A DNA stretch of 64,000 bases from assembly GCA_002270565.1 (NCBI GenBank), contig NQMI01000025.1, positions 328,097-392,096 of the forward strand, given 5' to 3'. A program made the translations under genes and the position numbers. This stretch comes from Stenocarpella maydis (Eukaryota; Ascomycota; Sordariomycetes; Diaporthales; Diaporthaceae). Positions 56,053 to 64,000 of this stretch are shown in pieces. The notes under the pieces were generated by a model. The model was not told the origin of the DNA. It ran no database searches and saw only the letters and a list, made by a program, of their open reading frames with translations. Every line of letters begins with the position of its first letter. Position 1 is the first letter of the stretch.

Positions 56053-59020
56053 CTATATTACCTCCTCGTCCCGTGTAATCAACCGCCCATTAGCGAAGCA
56101 CGAGGCAGCCTTCGGCCTGCAGTACCCCTTGTATCTGTTCTGCTGTCCTATTGTGATTCCCTGCACCTCCCTTGAGTCACATCTGCCCCCGCCGCAGGCA
56201 GTGCCTGGTGGATAGTTGCAAGTCTCCACGCAGGTCGGCGTGGTCGCCTTGCTTGATGAGCAGCGCTGCACGTCCTGGCACACATAGCCCTGGGTGCAGT
56301 ATCTGGCTCCCCGGGCATCCACATTGCAGTCCCTGAAAGTAGCGCTGCGGGCCCGCCCAAAGACTCCGCCTCCGGCCGAGAGCCCGTCTTCCAGGGCACT
56401 TGAATCCGGTGCGGGGGTCTGGTTGTTGAGAGATGACAGGTATTCAGTCATATTGAATGGCGGTGCTTTTGACGAGGGCTCTGGCGGCGCCGGAGACTCG
56501 TCGGCTGCGCCCTGTGACCCGCTGTTGGAGTACCCCGTCGATCCAGGGACACACAGTGATGTGTTGCTCCAGACCGCGTCTGCGGCGTATTGCCACAGGG
56601 CGGCATAGTTGAATATTGTCTTTGGAGTCCAGAATATGCGACAATCTGCGGCCTCGTACGTGAACTGGAGAGGTGTCTCATCGTCTTGTCGCACCTGGTC
56701 CCGCAGGTTGATCCCCGCGTCCACAATATAGACATCGTTCGCTGTGGTGCGGTTGGGGAGAAATCCAGCATCCGGAGAGCCTGCAGCCGCCAGGAGGTCC
56801 TGCGCAAAGCCTATGTTGGCATCGAGGACCGATAGGTCGTAGGACAGCGCTCCCCGCCCAGCAGCCACGCCTTGCATAGGTCCATTCGTGGGCCTCCCTC
56901 CAACAGCAACGACCTTGACACCCGCCTGATGGTGCATCATTTCCACGAATAGAGCGCATGAAGAGCCACAGATACCGTCCGTCAACTGTGATTGGGAAGA
57001 CAGTCAGTGTCAAGTAGCCTGGCGACACATGTATTAGAGATTTCAAGATGCTTACGAGGACAATGCTGTCAGCAGGGTATGGAGGGCTGGCCCGTGGGGC
57101 TGGATCGTATAGGCTGAAGGTATCATATTCCTCGCCAATTGCGCTCGATGTGAACACCTCACTGGATAGATTATATCGTTGCTGTGCGGTCAGGGTTGTC
57201 AGTACAGATAGGTACTACAGTACGTGTTTGGCTCCGAGACTCCAGCACTCAAACAATGCCGGAGCTCTAAGGCGGGTTTGAGGTACTAATGTCGGTACTC
57301 ACCTTGGTCGTGAAGTTATCTCCGTTATGCTCGTAAGGCCCGTAGAACTCCGCCCAGGACGTGAAGTTAACATTCGTTTCAGCATCAACCCGGGGTGTCG
57401 CAATCCATTCATCGGCTGCCAATGCCTCGTAGTTTGGGTCGTCTGTTGACAAAGCAGCATAGTAACCGGTCAAGGAATTTCCCATGACGTCCGCGGCGTG
57501 GTGGGCTCGCATGCGAGATGCACCGTACGGCTCGATGTTGGGGAAAAAGCGCCTGAAGATGTCGAAAGCAAGTAACACCTCTCCGCCAGTATTTTGTTGA
57601 AGGTCGATAACTATCTTCTCGATATTACCTAATTTGGTCATGTTGATGAATTCGTCTACGGCGGTCTGCGCAGTGCTGAGTGCTTCACCAAACATGTCAA
57701 AGTTGGGTATGCTGAGAACAGAAGTGGCGGATGTGTTCAAAAGATATCCTGGATGTGTATTAGAATCAACCGATTAGTAAGGAAACTCTCTCCACACGCA
57801 CCTGTGATATAACCGCCTCCGTATGCGCCCAGGTCCGGCTGAGCAACATCAGCCGAAGGAGGATACCAGAACTCGCTGGCCCCCCAGCCTGAGGCCGTCG
57901 GGCTGCTTGTGGTGGCCGTGCCTGTGGCCGTGGCCGACGCTTCCGCGCTCGAGGACGACCCAGTTGCTAATGCATCACCGTCTGCACCTTCTTGGTCCGA
58001 GGTGGGATCGAACGAGGCCGGCCAGAGCCCCAGAACAAAGAAGTTATAGAAATCACCGCCGGTTTCTAACGGACCGGTTGGTCCTTGGCTCCAGTAGACA
58101 CCCAGATACTTGTCGGTGATTGTGGAGCCGTTCTCGAGTGCAAAAGAAATGCTGTCCCCGGGATAGAAAAGCGTGTTGCCACTGAAAGAGTTGAAAACCC
58201 CCCTCACATCCTGTGCACCGCTGAGCATCAACTGGTTCCAGTCGGCGTGCCCTTCTGTACTTCCATACGAGTTATTGGTGGCGAACGCGTCGAGATAGCT
58301 TGTCACCTCTTCGCCATTGATAGACTTGATGGCTGAAGGCTGGTAGGCGGTGAATGAGTTGCTGTCGTAGACATCGCCTGCATGCATGTCAGCTATCTTT
58401 GCTGCTCGTGCTGATCGATCATGACCTAGAGACACTCACTAGCCAAGTACACCTTTGGAAGCTGAACCCCGTCAATGGACAGAGATACGATGTCGTACGG
58501 ACTTGCAAAGGTAAACGCGGCAAGGATACCGGCGTTTACGTAGAGATGTGCATCGTGGGCCGAGGCCAAAAGAAGCTGTAAAGCTACCTCAAATTCGTAT
58601 TGATTCACGAAGGCACCTATGTTGATGGCATCTTGCAACTCTGACAAGCCCGCAATCAGATCCACCGCTGGTTGTTGGTAGCTCGCCGGTGGGTTCTTCA
58701 GATAAGCCAGAGTGCTTTGGAATCGAAGTGTGTCGTTCCAGTAGGCGATGAATCGAGTGGCAACAGCTGCGTTAAACGGGACACTCGTCAAACACTCATG
58801 TACCAGGCTCGCATTGAAAATCCCAGTGTCCTGGTCTGCTAGGTGTCAGCATGTGACTGAGAGGGGGTTCCAAATCAGAGAGAAGAAGTAGCAGATCCAT
58901 ACCACCCAAGGCATTCACTATCTGGCCGCAAGCGGGTTCTGTTGATTGAGAGCGAGCGTTTCCAGAGAGTAATAATAAACCCAGGGAGAGCAAAGCGGTG
59001 ATCCATTGCGAGAAAGCCAT
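56053..59020 (-). CDS. Secreted fungal peptidase S41-family protein
   Basis: Six exons: 59020-58903, 58835-58440, 58377-57802, 57748-57303, 57181-57056 and 56985-56053; about 864 residues, phases consistent. Introns are 67, 62, 53, 121 and 70 bp. An N-terminal signal peptide (about 1-24) precedes a conserved N-terminal region (ACGQIVNAL, then ECLTSVPFNAAVATRFI). A tail-processing-protease fold follows, with IVIDLQQNTGGEVLLAFD and the catalytic region LTDGICGSSCALF at residues 555-567, where a serine of the GSSC motif is the expected nucleophile; the partner lysine is not assigned. An S/A/T-rich insert near residue 300 is likely disordered. After the catalytic core comes a cysteine-rich tail of about 120 residues (C-x-rich, CVETCNYPPGTACGGGRC), which would be disulphide-bonded outside the cell. 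Members of this fungal family occur as stand-alone secreted proteins, and one (UstP) lies in the ustiloxin RiPP cluster. The substrate here is unknown. Confidence 0.88.
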
Positions 59021-59681
59021 GTCTGCCTATGGCCAAGATCCAAAATCTTACAGCGAGACAGAGGCACAGGAATGTTCTGGACTTATACCCCCAGACAAAT
59101 CGCCTTACCGTGCTGCATTTACCTATTAAGGTCTCTGATGTCAGCCGCCATTCGGACCCCAAATGACAATGTTGTGTGCCTGGTAAGGGTGGGTGGGACC
59201 CCTTCCCACGCCTCACACGTGGTGGCTGATACAAAAGAAATTGCACACTAACTACTAGGTCGTCAGCAATTAAGCATCCCATTGGAGGGTATTCCCCGAG
59301 AAAAAGCTGTAGGATGCACGAGGGGGATGCCCAGCTGAGTTAGGCCACCGAGCTGTACACATTACCTAGGTATTGTGTTGCCTGAAATGTCCAGCCGCAA
59401 TCTCCACTGCTACCTGAGTAGGTATCGAGGAATCATTATTAACCCACGGATCCGGATCCTGCGATGTAACATACCCATTGACTTACCCTGCACTCTAATC
59501 TCACTCGGCGACAGGGGGCCATAAATAGGACTCGGACGTCGTGCCATACACATGTTGTCCGAATGCGCCCTTGTAACAGGCCCGAATTCCGGGTCGCACT
59601 TAACAACGCCTGACCAAGACAGCCCCAAGACCCAAACGTTTGAATGCAACAGAGACAACATTCAATTCAACGCTGCTAGTT
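59021..59681. other. Divergent promoter region
   Basis: Shared upstream region of the minus-strand S41 gene and the plus-strand HET gene. No gene is supported. Confidence 0.45.
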
Positions 59682-61832
59682 ATGGAACATTGTTACGCGG
59701 CTTTGCCCGGCCCAAAATGGCTTCGACTCCTCCGCATTTTGTCCTTTGATGGGGAAGTGGCAACGTGCTCGCTGGACGCATTCGACATGGGCAATCCTCG
59801 GGAGATGCCGAAGTTTGATTGCCTATCTTACACCTGGGGTGACCCGATGTCCCGGGATCTCTATCCCGATGCATTACAACATGAGATGTCAGCATCTTGC
59901 GACAGGCAAATCCGGCACGAAGATGATACCATCATCAGGGTCACTGAGAACCTTGTCCAAGCCTTGAAACGGCTCGCCGAATTCGGCTACTGTTCGTCGG
60001 CCGATAATCGGACTCCCAGGTATCTATGGATCGATGCCATATGCATTAACCAGGGAGACGATGATGAGAAGAGCTCACAAGTCAAGATGATGGGCGAGAT
60101 TTACGGTCATGCTGAGACCGTTGTGGTGTGGCTCGGGGAGGAAGACCTGCACACCCCAGGTGCTTTGAAGACCATGGAGGCACTTGCGAATGTGGAGTTC
60201 GACATATTCGACGAAGCACCATACTTTGATGACTACGACGCTTTTACGGCATTCGACACTCTTATTGAAGGGGGCAGGGCTTTGGGGCTACCAAGTATCG
60301 AGGCTGGCGAGTGGCGCGACTATGCCGCATTTCTCCAGCGAAAGTGGTTCGAGCGGATTTGGGTGTTGCAAGAAAAGTTTTTCGCAAAGAGAACGGAGGT
60401 CTTTGTGGGATCTCATAAGCTTTCTTGGGAATACATTATCGCGGCGGCATCTGTTCTCAAGAAGAGCAGGTTAGCAAATCCACTACAGGCCCTCTACCTT
60501 TTCGCCTTGGCTGGTTACGAGTACTACCGTATTGAAGGGACAGTGTCGAGGCTGTTTGAAGATCGACTGAACAACTATCAGATTTTTGAAGATATTTCTC
60601 AAGCTGCAAATTCCCCGACAAACCTGGAGACGCTCCTGTATCACTCGAAGAGGCTCAACGCCACGAAGCCGCTAGACCACGTGTTTGCTATTCTCGACAT
60701 CTGGAAGTCGAGGCGAGACAAATCACTGGGGCTAGAGGACATTGAAGTTGAGTACAAGGCATCGCTTTCGGAAATTTATACAAGAGCCACAGCTCTGGCA
60801 ATTCAGGAAAGTGGAAATCTCGGGGTCCTCTCCTTGTTGGAAAGCCGACAGAGGGCCCCGGTCCTCCCTTCATGGGTTCCCGACTACAGCCAAAAAGCCG
60901 GCATTCAGCCATTGATTCCGTGGCCTCGGGATGGATCCAAAAAGTTACCTCCACAGAGGTGGAACTCAAGTCGGGGGCTGGCTTTCAACTACAAACCAGA
61001 CGCAGACGGGAAGTCCAGCCGGAGGCTCGCCGTCCAAGGCTTCAAATGGGACATTATCGAACGCGTTGGACCAACATATAAGCAACTTGACCGCGAGTAT
61101 CGGTGGGCCGATCTTCTCGAGTTACTATGGGATGGGTACGGCCAGGGCCAACTGCCCAGGCGGCTGTCATACTATGAGAGGTTTTGGAAGACGCTCATCA
61201 AAGACTCGTTTCGCAACCAGCCTGCAGGAGAGGAAGCCGAAGAAGCATTTGCGGCACTTGCGGTGGACCGAGTTCAAGACCTATGCACCCAAGTCTATGA
61301 ACTGAAGGACAGCATTCGGATCTTAAAAGCCGACGAAGGAGACCTGCTCCAGATCAAACAACAGACAAGTGAGCTGGATAAGCTGGGGCCCCTCTTGGAG
61401 AGAAGCAAACAGCGACTTGTAGAACTCGCCGAGAGGATACCACAGATCTCTGCGTGGGTAAAGGCCTGCGAGAATAGCGAAGGCGAAAAGCAGAGAGGCA
61501 TCGTTATATCGGGAAGAGCCAACGATGATTGTATGGAGGATGGCGAATCCAGAACTGCCTGCATGCTGAGAGACATTGGATCGAGCTTTTGGGCTGCATG
61601 CTCCGGAAGAAAACTTTTCAGGACGAGGACGGGTTACTTCGGAATCTCAGACCAGGCTCTCGAAAAGGGAGATGGTGTCTGGATTCTGGCTGGGGCTGAG
61701 ACGCCGTTTGTTTTGAGAAATGTAGTGAAGAATGAGTGGCGGGTTGTTGGCGAGGCATACGTACATGGTGTAATGGAAGGTGAAGCGACAGAGCAGCTAC
61801 CAGACCTGCTTAGCAGTATTGTTCTGATTTAA
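59682..61832 (+). CDS. HET-domain (heterokaryon incompatibility) protein
   Basis: A single exon of 716 residues from the ATG at 59682; the frame is open to about 59640 without an earlier ATG. The N-terminus, RLLRILSFDGE, leads into the HET domain with its three signature blocks: CLSYTWGDP at 47-55, LWIDAICINQGDDDEKSSQV at about 114-133 and VVVWLGEE at about 147-154. The region after about 300 is helical and rich in charged residues, with a coiled-coil-like stretch near residues 540-600. HET proteins trigger cell death when unlike fungal strains fuse, and related proteins act in innate immune-like recognition; their partner is usually a separate gene (for example a NLR or SNARE). No such partner is in the window, so the trigger is unknown. 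It is the last gene of the island before the right-hand repeat block, and shows no RIP damage. Confidence 0.9.
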   Translation: MEHCYAALPGPKWLRLLRILSFDGEVATCSLDAFDMGNPREMPKFDCLSYTWGDPMSRDLYPDALQHEMSASCDRQIRHEDDTIIRVTENLVQALKRLAEFGYCSSADNRTPRYLWIDAICINQGDDDEKSSQVKMMGEIYGHAETVVVWLGEEDLHTPGALKTMEALANVEFDIFDEAPYFDDYDAFTAFDTLIEGGRALGLPSIEAGEWRDYAAFLQRKWFERIWVLQEKFFAKRTEVFVGSHKLSWEYIIAAASVLKKSRLANPLQALYLFALAGYEYYRIEGTVSRLFEDRLNNYQIFEDISQAANSPTNLETLLYHSKRLNATKPLDHVFAILDIWKSRRDKSLGLEDIEVEYKASLSEIYTRATALAIQESGNLGVLSLLESRQRAPVLPSWVPDYSQKAGIQPLIPWPRDGSKKLPPQRWNSSRGLAFNYKPDADGKSSRRLAVQGFKWDIIERVGPTYKQLDREYRWADLLELLWDGYGQGQLPRRLSYYERFWKTLIKDSFRNQPAGEEAEEAFAALAVDRVQDLCTQVYELKDSIRILKADEGDLLQIKQQTSELDKLGPLLERSKQRLVELAERIPQISAWVKACENSEGEKQRGIVISGRANDDCMEDGESRTACMLRDIGSSFWAACSGRKLFRTRTGYFGISDQALEKGDGVWILAGAETPFVLRNVVKNEWRVVGEAYVHGVMEGEATEQLPDLLSSIVLI

Positions 61833-62100
61833 GCACGTCTGTGGTAACGTGGCCTTGGCTTTGTGCAGCAAGTGGACAAGTACGTGTTAGTCGCAATTCG
61901 TGCAGTTATTTACAGTCTCGCGTTTTAGTGCAAATTAGAGGCGGCAGACGATAACCGACGGGGGGGGGGCGGCCTAGTTTTGTTTGCAGTAATTTGCTTG
62001 CTGGTGTACCCCTATTCTGATTTGCAACCGAGAGTGCCAAAAACACGCTAGTAACGCGCACATATCACACCCCCCCTAATCCCTATATAAACCGTTATCC
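61833..62100. other. 3' flank of the HET gene and transition to repeat DNA
   Basis: Holds a 10-base G tract (61960-61969). Composition becomes AT-rich after about 62,080. Confidence 0.5.
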
Positions 62101-63742
62101 CTTTAGCATTAATACATATAACGTTGTTATCATCATCACCCATTTGTAACTATCGCTACTTAGAATCATAGTATTTCTTATGGTGTATATAGTAGTTACC
62201 CCTAAGCGTGAATTATCGCCCTATAACCTACTATTAGGGTTAATTGAAGTTGCCAACGCCCTGCTAGAGCTCCACGCTAGTAGGCCTGGCGCATTCCTTA
62301 TATAATATATTACTATAGCTAATAATATTCTAAATATTTAGATCCTTCAAATATTACCCCTAAGCTAAAGTTGATTTTATATACTAATTAAGAGCCCCTA
62401 AACTATAATCCTTACTACTAATTACGCTTCTAGCTAAAATACTAAGTTATCTTTAATAACAGTCTAGTTAAGACTATTATAATAGCACTATTTAAAGAGG
62501 AGGAATACTAAATCCATATTGTTAGGCGGCTCTGCTATAAAGAAGACCTAAGTTATTAAGCTAGCTGCACTGGCTTTATTAAAGAGGCTAGCTCTAGCGA
62601 AGCGGTTAGTCCCAGCAAAGAGGAAGGCCCTAGCGAAGCCATTATCACCCTTACTACTGCTGCTACTAGAGAGTAGCCCTGCTAGGTCTAATTAAGAGGA
62701 GCCGGATCCAACTAAAGCTCCTAACTATAATCCCTTTGCTGATGAGGGCCTGCTTACCCCACAAGATAATAATGTTATAGAGATCCCTAAGGAGGTTGCT
62801 ACAGCTAGCTTTTATTAAGAGGAAGCCCCTACTTAGCTTAAGGTTCTAACTATTATTAAGGTAGAGTTTAAGCTTCCACCAAATGAGACCAGCTAGTTTA
62901 GGGATATTTAACTTCCACTAATAATTATAAAGTACCCAGAGGCTTTAAAGACTATATTTGGGGATACTCTTATTAAGTCTCTTAATATATGGCTTAAGGA
63001 ATTAAAGGCCCGGGTTGCTAAGACTATATATGGTTATAAGATTAATTAGGAATACATTAATACTATAATTCAGCTAAAGAAGGCTTCTTATAAAGTTATT
63101 ATATACTCTAATGAGTTCTTAGCTAAAGCAACCCTTATGATAATTTAGGATTTAATAATGAGCCTTATAAGGCAGATTTAAGTAAAGATTTAGTATGTAC
63201 TTGAGGTGAAGTATATATTTTGGCTATTAGTTGCTTGCTATGTGATTCTGGGGCGCTGGCTGGGGCTGATAACACCATTATCATCCGGCTGAGGAGGATG
63301 GGGTTCTATTAGTGTTTTATCTTGTGATATTAGGGAAGCTGCTACTGCTGAGGCTGTAGAGGATGAAGAGGGCTGTTTGTTCTGTAAGAGGCTGAGCAGG
63401 GGCAATAATGCTGGTATTAATATTTCTCTACTTAATGATTGGCTGGGAATCCTATCCTCCTTAAAGTTAAGGTTCTCTCTAATGTAAGAGGAGATTACTA
63501 TAATAAGGAAAGTAAAGACTAACTTCTTTATAAGGCTAAGCTGAAGATGGGAGTATTATGATAGGGGTAAGTGCTTAAACTATAAGAGGGAAGCTAAGTT
63601 AGCCTTATAGTACTTTAAGAAGGGAGATAGGTTATACCTAGTACTTAGCTATAAGGACTTAATTAAGTAGGCTGATCTGATTTAAGAAGAATTAGGAAAA
63701 TGCCTCTATTGAGAACATCCCCATGAGTATATATAATTAGGT
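62100..63742. mobile_element. RIP-degraded retroelement relic
   Basis: AT-rich, with TAA/TAG in all frames, but on the plus strand there are long stretches of codon-like text broken by stops (for example around 62,930-63,180, with K-, E- and I-rich peptides). This looks like an old gag- or ORF1-like region. I cannot name the family. It adjoins an LTR of the copia family at 63743. Confidence 0.5.
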
Positions 63743-64000
63743 TCTGATGAATATGTGCTATAAATAGCATTCAGTTCAGCGTGTGTTTCGGCAGGGTCGC
63801 AGTGTAGTGCTCTGAGGCGAATTCGGACAATTGACAATGGTCTGGACAACTTTGTATTGAATTAAGTTGGGCTTCTGTAAGCCCTCCTTATATACCCTCC
63901 GACGTCGTCTCACCCCTGGGCACGCTGCGGTCGGCTCTGGTGCAAATTTGCAAATGCCGGAAAATTCGCCCTTCCAACACACCATCTTTGGTTCCAAGCA
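63743..64000 (-). repeat. LTR copy 4, continuing beyond the window
   Basis: Plus strand begins TCTGATGAATA and, read on the minus strand, matches the right half of LTR copies 1 and 3, including the TATATAAGG box (near 63,892) and the AACACACGCTGAACTGAATGC end. It is little changed by RIP. The window ends inside it. Confidence 0.85.

Overview
This window is nuclear DNA of a filamentous ascomycete (Pezizomycotina, probably a sordariomycete-like fungus). The grounds are short introns of about 48-75 bp with GT...AG ends and CTRAC-type branch sites, a fungal gene set (Zn2Cys6 regulator, KAR9, HET domain protein, fungal S41 peptidase), and AT-rich Ty1/copia remnants full of TpA, as left by repeat-induced point mutation (RIP). 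I do not name a species.

Layout. 0.7-38.5 kb is a conserved, GC-balanced gene arm. It holds a Zn2Cys6 regulator (+), a spliced DUF202 membrane protein (-), a tiny three-exon gene resembling V-ATPase subunit f (+), an alpha/beta hydrolase (+), a 1,768-residue ankyrin protein (+), KAR9 (-), a conserved unknown protein (+), a RecQ/SGS1-class helicase (-), an FHA protein kinase of the CHK2/Rad53 type (-) and an MDR oxidoreductase (-). The helicase and the kinase are adjacent and co-oriented, and both belong to genome maintenance.

38.9-48.6 kb is a transposon block: RIP-degraded AT-rich DNA, then a minus-strand copia element (3' LTR, polypurine tract, RNase H, RT, integrase, protease, gag) into which LTRs of the same family have inserted in the opposite orientation. 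One is a solo LTR with a perfect 5-bp target duplication whose removal restores the reading frame. A single N at 44,638 marks a chimeric join that repeats about 388 bp.

48.6-61.8 kb is an accessory-looking gene island between two transposon blocks: an amino-acid permease (-), a secreted jacalin/aerolysin-like protein (-), a secreted S41-family peptidase (-) and a HET-domain protein (+). 61.9-64.0 kb returns to RIP-degraded element sequence and ends inside another LTR of the same family.

The most unusual signal is in the permease gene. Two of its introns are each exactly 160 bp and are homologous to each other from donor to acceptor, while their flanking exons are unrelated. That is the signature of introner-like intron multiplication. 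All gene models here are hand-spliced from the sequence; exon joins rest on splice motifs, phase and family pattern, and have not been checked with RNA or database searches.
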